A stretch of 64,000 nucleotides of DNA from Siphlonurus alternatus (lineage: Eukaryota > Arthropoda > Insecta > Ephemeroptera > Siphlonuridae): positions 47,144,829 to 47,208,828 of the forward strand of contig OX463778.1 in assembly GCA_949825025.1 (NCBI GenBank), given 5' to 3'. Below, in pieces: positions 49,201 through 58,527 of this stretch. Each line of letters opens with the position of its first letter. Within the stretch, counting starts at the first letter, position 1. The position numbers and the translations under genes were made by a program. The notes below the pieces were generated by a model that saw only the letters and a list, made by a program, of their open reading frames with translations, did no database searches and was not told where the DNA came from.

Positions 49201-52200
49201 TTTTTCTTATAAAAAAATGGACCACATTTTGAGACGATGCATACTGATGTGCGAGCAAGAAAAAATATTTATATTTTCAAAACAGGAAAATCAATTTATT
49301 ACATTAAGTATAGTACAATTAATAATACGTACATTTAAAAAATCAGATTTTTTTAACTTCAATAATAAATTTAAAGGTATATGTAGAGTATTATACATTA
49401 TAGACAATAAAACTAGCAATTGTACCTACATAATTAATTAAAAAATAATAAAATACCATATTATGTAATTTTAATTTTAATGTTGCATGAACATCACGCG
49501 GGGAATGTTTAAAACATTTTTTATATTTTAAATTGTTGTCTTCATATACAAAAACATAAATGACTTAATAATGAATAATATATAATAGAATTATATAGTA
49601 TACTTAAATAATCATATTACTGGACGCATTTTAAATAAATTAAAGATGTATTAACGATTTGTTTCGGGGATATAAATTTTTAAAAAAAAATTTTAAGACA
49701 AATTTTCATGAAATTTTATCTAAATCGTATCCTTGGAGTACCATTTTTGTTATTTTTGCCTTAAAATTTACTAAGGTTCAGCTCTCAAGGGGGAGGGGTA
49801 TAACACCCAACCCATCCCCCTTGTCTACTTCCCCTGGCTTTTTGTGTCTAAAAAAATATTTTTTTGCCATTATTTTTATAAAAAGGTTGACCTAAACGAT
49901 AGATTAATGTTATATTAGTTATTGAATTATTATTATTGAATATATAGTTATAATATGACCTAATATGTTACCCCGTTTGAGTTTTTCTCGGTTATTTTCA
50001 AATAAATGCAGTCGTTCAAATTTCTTCGTTAAATATGTTATATTTAAAGCAAAGTTACGAATTACATAGAAATACATTAGATGATTCTCGATCGTTATTT
50101 CTGTTAATTCACTCACTCAGATTCGCTACGACGCTCCTCTGCCCGTGGTGGTGCTCGTGTCCACGGAGACGCTCGCTGGTGGTCGCAGTTGGCGTCCAGC
50201 TCGCGGCATGTCACGTCAACGCGACGTCGTTTTCGTGCAGCCCCGCTTCCGTCTTGGTGCCCTGGGATTCCTGGCGGCCTCGGCACTTTCGCGCTCCGCC
50301 TACCCACCACGCTCTGGAAATTATGGTCTCTCCGACCTGATAGCCGCCCTCGACTGGGTGCAACTCAACATCGAGCACTTCGGAGGAGACCCAGATGTAA
50401 GTCTGGCCTTGTGTGGACCACCAAAGCCGTCCTAACTGAACGTTCTATTGCAGTCTGTGACAATTGTGGGACATCGTGCTGGAGCAACACTCGTCACTGC
50501 ACTCACAGCCTTGTCGAAGCGCCGTGGTGCAAGATTTCATCGGCTTTTCAAGCAAGTAAGTATGCAAGCATTTAAAGCTGTATTTAAATATAATTTTGAA
50601 ACATGATTATAAATATTACAATATATATATAAATATAAAATTATTTTAAACCCAACCGCGTGTTTACCCGCCAAGGTAAGAAAGAAAATTGTCAGAAAAT
50701 TTAAAAGTCTAGCCGAGGTGGGACTCGAACCAACATCTCAAGTCAAACATGGTTGAGTTTAAAATAATTATAAAATACTGCCAATGTTCCGTAAGTTGAA
50801 AAACTTACTTTATTATAATTTCATATACATGTTGGCATTCAGACGCGAATTCGCTTCGGACGCGTAATTTTTGTTCCCAACGCGTTGGGATCATTCGAAA
50901 ATTCCAAGAAGCGAAATTCGCGTTCGGAGCATCTCAATTTTGATCCCAACGCGTTGGGCACTTCAGCAAAATTCACAACGCGTTGGGATCAAAATTATTT
51001 GATCCCAACGCGTTCGGAACAAACGAGAATGATCCCAACACGTTGTGAACAATGTGAAAAACGTCCAACGCGTTCGGAACAAAATTAAGATGTTTTTTAA
51101 TGATTTCCATGACGCAAAATTAATGGCGAGAAAGTCAAACTCATTGAAATTTGAAATAGGCCGGATGAGTATCGCGGTTCGCGGTGAACATTAATAAATT
51201 AACAACGTAATACTTTCGTAATATGCTAATTAATTAATTAATTAATTACTTGAAACGTAAGAATGGAAGAACAAAAAAATAGGGACGTATTATGAATAAG
51301 AAAAGAGCACTTACCTTTCAGAAAAGCATACAAAATATAAAGCAAATAAAAATAAAATATTATATTGCATAAATTTCAATATTTCGTACAATTTTTTTAC
51401 AGCAGTATACAAAACACTTCTCTCCATAATTATTATTTTTACAATGCAACGTATTATAGAAACATTTGTCCATTTTTTAGGCATATCAAGTAATTAATTA
51501 ATTAGCATATTACGAAAGTATTACGTTGTTAATTTATTAATGTTCACCGCGAACCGCGATACTCATCAGGCCTATTTCAAATTTCAATGAGTTTGACTTT
51601 CTCGCCATTAATTTCGCGTCATGGAAATTATTAAAAAACATCTTAATTTTGTTCCGAACGCGTTGGACGTTTTTCACATTGTTCACAATGCGTTGGGATC
51701 ATTCTCGTTTGTTCCGAACGCGTTGGGATCAAATAATTTTGATCCCAACGCGTTGTGAATTTTGCTGAAGTGCCCAACGCGTTGGGATCAAAATTGCGAT
51801 GCTCCGAACGCGAATTTCGCTTCTTGGAATTTTCGAATGATCCCAACGCGTTGGGAACAAAAATTTCGCGTCCGAAGCGAATTCGCGTCCGGATGCCAAC
51901 ATATATACATACATATATATATCCCAAAGCTTTTAAATAACCTCAGCCCATATAAATAAGGAGGTAATATAATAATTATATTAAATACTGTATCTAAATC
52001 CAACAATATGAAGCATGTTTTGACTATCACTATGGGGGGATATACTATACTGTATATGATAATAATATTCCTTTTGCTCAGTGATATTTTATGAAGTAGT
52101 AATTATTAGCTATCTTACCATTTTACATTTCCTGTGACTTTGAACGTTCCTGCCTTCTTCTCAAGTCTGACATAACTCTTGGTGCGCAGGTGTGGGTGAG

Positions 52201-52936
52201 TAGCGGCTCCGGCATTCTACCGACACAAATGCTGCAGCAAGCCGAGATTCATGGCCAAGAGTTGCTTTCGGCGATCGGCTGTGACAATGCCGCGTGTCTG
52301 CGCCGCTCGGACCCCGAGGACCTACTGGACGCCGTGCCCGAAGATTGGAAGCCTCGCTTTTCCACCGACCTGCCCCAGGGACTGCCTGCCGCAGACATGC
52401 ATCACTGGCTAATTCAGGACGGCGAGATAATCCAGCAAGATCTCTATAACGCCTGGGCGGACAATGGACTTCCCTTCAAGATGGTATTTGGTAAGTTTGC
52501 CGAAATTAACTTAAAAACAAGAAATAAATATTATATAATATTGTCAATAAGTGCAATAATAACGATTTTTAAAGAAAATGTTGCTTCCGTATAACACATT
52601 GTGGTGAATGGTTTCTTACACGAGTTTTGCTCAGGCACGACGGCCCACGTTGAGGCAAGCCCCGAGCTGAATGCGCGCAAGGACTGGAGCCAGCGTGCTA
52701 ACTTCGACAACCATGTGCGAGGCAGCGTTCTGGGCTCGCAGGCAGTACCCCCCGGTCTCTCTTCTGAGGTGATCTCGCGTTACAAGCCATCCTCATGGCC
52801 CCAGCTCGCAGCCATGATCAGTGACCTACGCACCGTGTGTCCACTGTATGCTTCCGCGCGTCGCCTCGCTACCATCGCGGCATCAGGTATACGCTTGTTT
52901 TTTTATTTTAGAATAAAATACCAAAACAAGCTGAAG

Positions 52937-53006
<70 letters not shown>

Positions 53007-53444
53007 TAGATTTTACTGCATCGCTCTGTTTATAATATCTTCTATTTTTATCCATGTCCTGTGTGAATAATTTAATATTGCACTTTTGCAGCTCCACGTT
53101 CCTCCAAGTTTTCCTCGTCGGTGCACTTTTACGTGGCGACGCAACCTCGCAACACCTCGGCGGGTTTGGTTGCTGACGTAGGCTCGGACATCGAGGCGAT
53201 TCTCGGTTTGTACGAGGCGAAGAGTCCCGAGCAGAAACGTTTCGTTGCCGCCATGCAGAACTTCTTCTACCGCTTCGTATGTCACGGAGATCTGCCAACT
53301 GGTGCCTCAGGCACGGAGAAGGGCTCCTCATTGCCTCACAACGTGATCATCGTCGGTCAAGACGTGGCCATTCAGCCCTCCTATCTGAACTGTGACTTCT
53401 GGCTGGAACGAGAGCTCGCCTCGACGTACGGACGTGTCGAGTAG
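33876..53444 (+). CDS. Nrt: Neurotactin: single-pass cholinesterase-like adhesion protein, 12 coding exons
   Basis: Cell-surface, heterophilic adhesion protein of the cholinesterase-like family; in Drosophila it acts in axon guidance with Amalgam as ligand. Twelve exons join in phase to 874 residues (Drosophila Nrt is about 846). Residues 1-319 form a Glu/Lys-rich cytoplasmic region. Residues 320-340 (LLIGAVVFLLLLLVIIILAI) are the membrane segment, so the protein is type II with the C-terminus outside. Residues 355-874 are the alpha/beta-hydrolase-like domain: GRYITAVTSCGPVQG, FHGIPYAVPPVGERR, EDCLTLDV, FRLGALGFLA, NYGLSDLIAALDWVQLNIEH, then GHRAGA at 545-550. Arg547 sits where esterases have the nucleophilic Ser of GESAG, so it should be catalytically dead, as in other neurotactins. 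N-glycosylation sequons lie at N406, N414 and N429. Introns range from 57 bases to over 9 kb. Confidence 0.93.
36355..36660. other. GC-rich island
   Basis: Contains GCGCGGGGCGGCGGCGTG and GCAGCGGGCAGCCACGCAG. Open for ~70 codons on each strand but unrecognised. Candidate alternative promoter or enhancer in the Nrt intron. Confidence 0.3.
37730..37930. other. GC-richer segment
   Basis: Contains CACGCCGCAGTGTGACGTGCG and TGACGCTCCGGGC. No coding support. Confidence 0.25.
38620..38780. other. GC-richer segment with TGACGTCA
   Basis: GCGGGGTGCGTAGCGAACTC, then GTGACGTCACAGGGGGAGGAG. A perfect CRE-type site at 38,703-38,710 outside recognised repeats. Confidence 0.3.
41200..41460. other. GC-richer segment
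   Basis: GAGGGTGAGCGAGGCGTG, then GGGAGGAAGCTCGGGGAGGAG. No exon structure; possible regulatory DNA. Confidence 0.25.
41880..42845. mobile_element. TIR element, ~970 bases
   Basis: Ends CACTCTTAATAAAATTTGGC TGAA on the left; the exact complement is at the right (42,822-42,845). The imperfect repeat continues inward (ATGTCAGTATAT against ATATACTGACAT). The interior is rich in TTTTCAGTG, CAGGTGTT and CTGAAA words and has no transposase frame. Non-autonomous DNA transposon; superfamily not determined. Confidence 0.8.
43457..43654 (+). CDS. Nrt: Nrt coding exon 2 (cytoplasmic)
   Basis: 66 codons, phase 0 at both ends. Gly/Glu/Ser/Pro-rich, ending with the basic segment LEKVRLPPNPFKKNK at AAG|GTAAAA. 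Could be skipped without a frameshift. Confidence 0.85.
44256..44462 (+). CDS. Nrt: Nrt coding exon 3 (cytoplasmic)
   Basis: 69 codons, phase 0 at both ends. A highly charged E/K stretch, then TRLLEAIRAPLAAVFPRK and a basic tail ending AAG|GTAACA. Same acidic-then-basic plan as exons 1 and 2. Confidence 0.85.
44463..45430 (+). other. Nrt intron, AT-rich part
   Basis: No exon or recognised repeat besides A and T runs at 45,242 and 45,290. Confidence 0.5.
45450..45750 (+). promoter_or_regulatory. Candidate internal Nrt promoter and short first exon
   Basis: GC-rich island with GCGAGCGAGCGAGAGAG and an arthropod-type initiator-like TTCAGTGC near 45,602. It ends CATAATG|GTTAGT at 45,747/45,748. 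That ATG would splice in phase 0 onto Nrt coding exon 4 (GAG AAG GAC..) or 5, giving an isoform without most of the cytoplasmic region. Inferred from sequence only. Confidence 0.35.
46141..46275 (+). CDS. Nrt: Nrt coding exon 4 (cytoplasmic)
   Basis: 45 codons, phase 0 at both ends. EKDAEAGEGGGEAEAGDDKS and similar acidic text ending EASAE|. Acceptor TTTGCAG, donor GTGAGC. Lacks the basic end seen in exons 1-3. Confidence 0.85.
46641..46731 (+). CDS. Nrt: Nrt coding exon 5 (juxtamembrane)
   Basis: Residues 292-321 plus one base: ETEKDGEVQEGEPTVWDHLK ATFQAHKLL. Leads directly into the membrane segment. Donor A|GTGAGT. Confidence 0.87.
46803..46941 (+). CDS. Nrt: Nrt coding exon 6 (membrane segment)
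   Basis: Carries the hydrophobic run GAVVFLLLLLVIIILAIT and the first ectodomain strands, GRYITAVTSCGPVQG. The preceding intron is only 71 bases. Donor GG|GTACGT, phase 2. Confidence 0.92.
47346..47583 (+). CDS. Nrt: Nrt coding exon 7 (ectodomain start)
   Basis: Residues 368-447: LLDESEYVFHGIPYAVPPVG, the cholinesterase-family FxGIPYAxPP signature. Then Cys404 and Cys423, three N-glycosylation sequons, and EDCLTLDVYSRK. Donor AAG|GTGCGA. Confidence 0.93.
47584..48357 (+). other. Nrt intron 7, left part
   Basis: AT-rich. T run at 48,229-48,254. No exon. Confidence 0.5.
48358..48687. mobile_element. Palindromic MITE, GACCTC-ended type
   Basis: Left end ATTGGAGTATTGTCCTCA, right end TGAGGACAATACTCCAT. 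Arms carry TGGATAGAGCGTGCAAAG and TTTTTCAGATTTTTTAGAGC. Two TGACGTCA sites (48,494 and 48,545) flank the centre. Same subtype as 14,726-15,044. Confidence 0.82.
48736..49836. mobile_element. Non-autonomous hAT-type element, copy 2
   Basis: Ends CAGTGGCGTAGCCAGGAA and (complement) CAGGGGAAGTAGAC, with perfect 8-bp target duplications GCTTTTTG at 48,728-48,735 and 49,837-49,844. About 1.1 kb, colinear with 9,846-11,452 but without the SINE. Both copies carry GGGGGCGTAGCCCCCCAATA-type text near the left end. Sits in Nrt intron 7. Confidence 0.9.
50121..50396 (+). CDS. Nrt: Nrt coding exon 8 (hydrolase fold core)
   Basis: Residues 448-539: strand LPVVVLVSTETLAGG, then DVVFVQPRFRLGALGFLA, NYGLSDLIAALDWVQLNIEH FGGDPD. 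In esterases the strand would carry the oxyanion-hole HGG; here the equivalent reads STE. Donor GAT|GTAAGT. Confidence 0.93.
50454..50555 (+). CDS. Nrt: Nrt coding exon 9 (dead nucleophile elbow)
   Basis: 34 codons, SVTIVGHRAGATLVTALTAL SKRR... The Arg of GHRAG replaces the catalytic Ser of cholinesterases. The preceding intron is only 57 bases, and exon 8 could read on without it for just a few codons. Confidence 0.92.
50556..50830 (+). other. Nrt intron 9, left part
   Basis: AT-rich. Includes a tRNA-like 3' half on the minus strand (see rejected items). Confidence 0.4.
50831..51900. mobile_element. Fold-back element with AACGCGTT palindrome arrays
   Basis: Arms of ~420 bases: 50,831-51,251 is the near-exact complement of 51,489-51,900. 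Ends GTTGGCATTC.GACGCGAATT and its complement. Each arm carries about six AACGCGTT-centred palindromes (GATCCCAACGCGTTGGGATC type) spaced roughly 25-65 bases, followed by GTATCGCGGTTCGCGGTGAA and an AATT-rich end. The ~240-base centre is AT-rich and non-coding. No clear target duplication was found. Confidence 0.85.
52190..52490 (+). CDS. Nrt: Nrt coding exon 10
   Basis: Residues 574-673 and one base: VWVSSGSGILPTQMLQQAEI.., cysteines in CDNAACL, VPEDWKPRFSTDLPQGLP, HWLIQDGEII.. Typical of the middle of cholinesterase-like ectodomains. Donor G|GTAAGT. Confidence 0.93.
52635..52886 (+). CDS. Nrt: Nrt coding exon 11
   Basis: Completes the F-G-T-T-A-H segment (family form GTTAHE), then HVRGSVLGSQAVPPGLSSEV, ISDLRTVCPLYASARRLA. 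Donor G|GTATAC. Confidence 0.92.
52938..53000. repeat. (TA)n microsatellite in Nrt intron
   Basis: About 60 bases of TA in the 205-base intron between the last two exons. Confidence 0.95.
53092..53444 (+). CDS. Nrt: Nrt coding exon 12 (C-terminus and stop)
   Basis: Residues 758-874: HFYVATQPRNTSAGLVADVG, YEAKSPEQKRFVAAMQNFFY RFVCHGD, GQDVAIQPSYLNCDFWLERE and a TAG stop. Cys in CHGD and NCDFW; one NTS sequon. No GPI signal or second membrane segment. Confidence 0.94.
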
Positions 53445-56400
53445 AGACTGCCACGCCCAAATTGCACCCAGCACACATAAAACCTTACTTATTTATTATT
53501 GTTGTCAGAAATCCCAGCACTGACGCGTGAATTTTGTTCTCGCTATCTTCAGAAGTGATTTTTTTTTTTTTTTATTATTATTATTCCTTGTTAAATTTGT
53601 TACGTAATATTTGGTGGATATAACGTAAACAAAAAAGAAAAAAAAAAGCACTATATTCTAACAAAATAGTAATTTTCCCAAAATCTCCTTTCTTAATAGG
53701 CACAATACCTGAAATGTGCGTCAATCTAGTTGCGCAAAAGTAGCTAGAAGAGAAAGATATTGCACACAATGACTATATTAGATATTTGATTTAAATATAG
53801 TTAATTTGTCTTCTGAATCATGCATTTATTAAAACCAATTGAGGAATAATCAGAAATATTTATGAATGTTGCTCATTGTATTGTAATTATAATTCATTAA
53901 TTCTTATGTAAAATTAAAATCTTTAAATTTATAGTGAATACAGGAAAAATATGGTTTACAAATATCTATGAGATTTTTAATTAAATTTATTCTTCTTAAA
54001 AAACGCTCTTACATTACTAGCGCAGTGGATCTAAAATATAAGTTAGATTGTGTCAATCAAGTTTTTGAAATGTATTGAGAAATTTTGTGTAGTTCATCTG
54101 ATGCTTGTTTGTTTTGACCATCTTCTAGTAATGTCTGAGTTGAACACAAAACTCCTAAAATCGGAGTAGCAATCAATGCAAAAAAATATATATTATAAAA
54201 TGGGGGCAACGAGGCCAAAAAAACAAAAAAACTGGAATGGTTACTTGTCATCCAAAATAACAAAAAACAAACAAAGGGATCACATTTTTCAGGTTTGAAT
54301 ACCTTATTACTTATATAGAGAGAATATACAGACAGTTTATAGCTTTATACTGTCTTGATTCACGTGTTCGTATAGTCATGATGATGATATATATAGGAGT
54401 AAAATTACGATGGGTTATATTGTAATTTCCAACTAATATATATACAAGTCAATTCTGATGATAACTTAACTTGTACCTCGGATTCATTAACAACTGCTTT
54501 CTGAGACTGTGACAAGCTACTGTGACTTGCTACCTACCACGTGCTGCCCGATGTAAGTCGCTCATTCTCTTACGTTCATTCATTCGTTAGAGTTGGACAA
54601 ATATTATATTAGAAAAGAAAAACGTACTTTTGACATTATTTAAAAAAATATTTTTATTAAATGAGGCTTTAATTATCAATAGTATCGATTAGAGTTTTTA
54701 AATAAAATATATAAATCCATTATATCATGATACATTTTTATCAGTTGTAATCATTAAAAATAATAATCATTAATAATGTAGTCTTAAAATCATAATGGAT
54801 TTTATTATTTGAATTCTCATCGATACGTTGATATATTATATTTACCAATTTTTGTCTTTTGAACGTCCTAATTCAATAAAAACGAATAGATAACAAATAA
54901 ATTTATAAATTAAATATTAGCGATATATTTTTTGTTTAAATTATAAGCAACTACAATATATTTGAAATTATTTTAGTCACATCATATGAGCGCCAGTAAT
55001 CTGGTATATTCGTAAATACTCGTTTATTTGTAAAATAATTACTCTTTTAAAAAGGGTGTTATTAATTTAATGTACATGTTTGTATGTATTTTGATATAAT
55101 TTTATGGGCTTAATTGTCAAATGAAGAAAAATAATAATGATATTATTATTTGCTTGATTTCGTGCATTATAATTTATAATCTCAATTTTTATTCATTAAC
55201 GAAGAGGCATTTAGTAGGAAAAATATCAGTCAACTTCCTTTAAAGAAAATTGAATGCACGAATGCAAAATATTAAATGGTAAAAATTATTTTTGATCCTT
55301 TTTTTTAAAGCAATTAAGCACCTTTTTTTATGGATTCAAATTATTTTTTTATATTATTTTTGCGTGGTATGTTTTATTTTTATTACACAATGTTTCTAAT
55401 TAATATATTAGGGATAATAAAAAATAATGTGTAATACATTTTTTGTACAGTTTATCGTAAATATTTCAATGAGACTGAAATAGCAGTCGCTGATTAGAAA
55501 TAAATGTAGTCGTAGTGTTAAAAAAATATTATATTTTACGCCATGATGAAATTCTTTTACTTCTCACAAGAGATCATTTAGAAAAAAAATAAATAAATAA
55601 AACAACGAAAACTAGAAAATGGTTGTCTTGTTTAGAAAAATCATTAAATTAAATCAGACAAAAGATAATTCATATGGCGAAAAATATTGAAAATTTTGAA
55701 TAAAAGCTGTGGAGTGTTACAATGCAGTTCAAAGTAAAAATAAATGAAAGGAAAATTTTAAAGTAATGACGAACAAATCCCTTTTAAACTAAAATAAATC
55801 ATCCATATAATTATAATAACAACAAACATAACCTATTAGGTGTTCTATAAATAAATATTCCTATTGTATTTACTGCAGTGATACTTCCAAAAGACTATTA
55901 AAAAAAAAAATTTTTTGCTTTTTTTTTTTGTGGGTAAATTGGTAAACAAAAAAACATTATAGCAGATTATTTCATATTAGTAAAAATAAAAATTTGTTCA
56001 CCTTTTAAACATAAAAAAGATTCTGTAATATTTCTAATGATATTTTAAAGGCGATCTCTACTTGACATGTAGATAATATAATAGCATTTTGTACATTTCC
56101 GTGTTCACTCAAAATAAATAAAAAAAAATAAATAAAAATATAATATTAATTTTTTTAACATGATACCATTTTTTCATAATAATTATTGTAATCATCGCTT
56201 TTCTATGGTGTAAAACATAGCTAAACTGTTTGTCGAATTAGGAATGAGAGATAACATGAGTATGGACTGTATTAGTGATCTCACAAGTTGTCTGCAATGA
56301 TGTAATATGATAATAAACGATTACATATAAATAAAATAAATCTATATTTCGAATTCATTTCATCAATATCAATATATGAAAATTATATTAACCATAATGT

Positions 56401-57720
56401 CTTCAACGCAGTAGATGGTTTTTATCATAGTAGTTCTACCCCTCCTTTGTAATCTCAATACAATTTTTCTATATTAAATAAAAATTTGCAAACAACATAA
56501 TTATAATTAGAACTATTTTGTTTGAAAAAAAAAAGTAATGATAGATTAAATCAATCATTTACAACAAAAATTATCATGAATCATCACCTAAATTTAATAA
56601 AATTGCAATTATAGCATTGCAGCTTTTCTTATTCATCTCATTTAGTTATTCAAGAAAATACACCCTGATTTTTATGTAAATGCATGAATGAGCTGTTAAC
56701 CTTCTTAATAAGTTCTCAATCGATTGCTATAGTCAATTTTGTTTAATCTCCTCGTGAGTGCTGTGTAATAAATTAAATAAGATTAGGCGATTAAGAGTTC
56801 GGCTGTAATCTGCAGATGACAGCTTCAGATTACAACGTCATTTATCTCTTTAAGAATAATTTACAGTCGAATATCTTATTTAGAGTAAGTTCCAGATTCC
56901 AGACCTCATTATTTTAATAATATGTATAACTGTACGTGATATATAAAATATAACCTTAGTTGTAAAAAAATAAAAAAATAGTGATCAGAATTCAAAATAG
57001 GTTTTATTTCAAATTCACATAACCCAAAATACAACATTCAAATTAAGGTATTACGCTTCATATCAAATAATAGATTCAGTACTGTTAACTGAAACTGAAC
57101 TGTAATATATGCATCAAGCTTTTCACTACTGCTGGAAGAGTAACATAGCTTACAGGCGTTCATTAAATGAAATGCATTCACCCATTCAAGTATTCATTAT
57201 AAATATTAAATTGTACTGTACTACTGTTTACATAGTAATGAAACTAATTTTAAAAATATATGATCGCGCGCGGGCCGCGGTCATTCTCATAATCACCAAA
57301 TTTAATAGCCTTTGCCAACTCACTTTTTTGTCAAATGGCCACTCTAGGTCAATAAGATGGACGTACCCGCATAATGATTATGAAATTTTATTGTTTGTAC
57401 AAAAAATGCCTTATAAAAAGTAACGTCTATCAAAAGTTTAAACGATTTTGAGCTTCTAAATAGGAATAATTATTTTATATGGGTGAATGAACAATCATAG
57501 GATGGACTGCTCATCAATCTTTTTTTATTTAACCATTGGCTAATTCTTTATTTTCATGACTTTTACTATAATATATGTATATTTTGTGCCTATGAAAGAG
57601 ATAATAACATAAAATATACAGTAGGAAATATGCAAATAAAATATATATACTAAAAATTAATCAGTGTAGATTTCAGGACATAATTATATTTCAGTACAAA
57701 AATATTATTTTTAGCCAATA
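53445..57720. other. AT-rich intergenic DNA (Nrt 3' UTR at left)
   Basis: The Nrt 3' UTR must begin here. I find no AATAAA in the first ~1.2 kb; ATTAAA at 53,828 is the nearest variant signal. The rest holds no recognised gene. A CG-rich GATCGCGCGCGGGCCGCGG patch at 57,261 is isolated. Confidence 0.5.
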
Positions 57721-57869
57721 GGAAGGCTGGGAAAAAACTTTTTGTTGAGGCGCCCATACTTGGTCACAGCCCCCGGGAATACCCGGCCTCAGTCTCGAGA
57801 ATTCTATACCTGCGCTAGGAGGTAGTGTACTTTATCATTTTCGGATTGGATGTTATTATAGCTGTAATT

Positions 57870-57870
<1 letters not shown>

Positions 57871-57928
<58 letters not shown>

Positions 57929-57937
57929 TTTGTTTGT

Positions 57938-57984
<47 letters not shown>
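57871..57984. repeat. (TTTA)n microsatellite
   Basis: About 114 bases of TTTA with one TTTG pair in the middle. Confidence 0.95.
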
Positions 57985-57985
<1 letters not shown>

Positions 57986-58257
57986 TTTTATTGTGTAAAA
58001 TTTTTCTCCCACTTTTCCTCAAGACTGTCATATTTTTTAAAATTTTATGCAATTATTTTTAAGTTTAAATAAAACACAAAACTATAGTGCCTCTTGCATG
58101 GCGAAAAGATAGAATGCCTCTTAGGTACTTGAGATTGAATATATACTTACTGCTTCCTACTCGATGCCTGTAAACATTAACAAATGGTCATATTTAAGAT
58201 AATTTAAGTATAATAAAAACGGGCGGGGAGCATGAATGAGGCCGGGATTCCAGGGGT

Positions 58258-58294
58258 ACGGCCCGTCTAGAATACCGTATTCTAGACGGGCCGT
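58258..58294. repeat. Perfect palindrome, 18-bp arms
   Basis: ACGGCCCGTCTAGAATAC, one central C, then the exact complement. It interrupts a sequence whose unsplit form lies inverted at 57.76 kb. Confidence 0.8.
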
Positions 58295-58332
58295 GCCAGG
58301 GGGCTGTGACTTGGTTCAGTAAAGAGTTAGCC

Positions 58333-58374
58333 CAGGGTTATTCTCCTATTGATAACAATAGGAGAATAACCCTG
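58333..58374. repeat. Perfect hairpin, 19-bp arms
   Basis: CAGGGTTATTCTCCTATTG, loop ATAA, exact complement. It lies ~130 bases upstream of the ATG of the coiled-coil gene, so it may be in its promoter or leader. Confidence 0.8.
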
Positions 58375-58500
58375 AGTTAGCCTTGGGTTTGGATTAACAA
58401 ATTTTGGAATGCGCAATAAGTCAACAATGAGTTTTGTAACAAATTTGTTTATAAAATCTTAAAACTCAAAATTTTAAGTAATAAAACGATTATTTTAAGT

Positions 58501-58527
58501 ATGGCAGATTTTCAGAAACGTGACGTG
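58501..58527 (+). CDS. Coiled-coil gene exon 1
   Basis: ATG and eight more codons (MADFQKRDV), then a consensus donor GTG|GTAAGTG. Only nine residues, so supported by start context, donor and phase rather than by homology. Confidence 0.6.

Larger units (their letters stand above)
57740..58330. repeat. Inverted repeat block with internal microsatellite
   Basis: GGTCACAGCCCCCGGGAATA CCCGGCCTCA at 57,762-57,791 recurs inverted as TGAGGCCGGGATTCC...GGGGGCTGTGAC at 58,237-58,312, where a perfect palindrome is inserted. Likely a degenerate fold-back or TIR element. Confidence 0.55.

Noticed and set aside
50690..50735. tRNA-like 3' half on the minus strand (GGTTCGAGTCCCACCTCGGC)
   Set aside because: Looks like a T arm plus acceptor strand, but the matching 5' acceptor (CCGAG) and an anticodon arm are absent upstream. 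At most a tRNA relic.
50885..51927. Frames encoding repeated NALG / PTRSEQ peptides
   Set aside because: Translation of the AACGCGTT arrays in the fold-back element; present in mirror image and without coding features.
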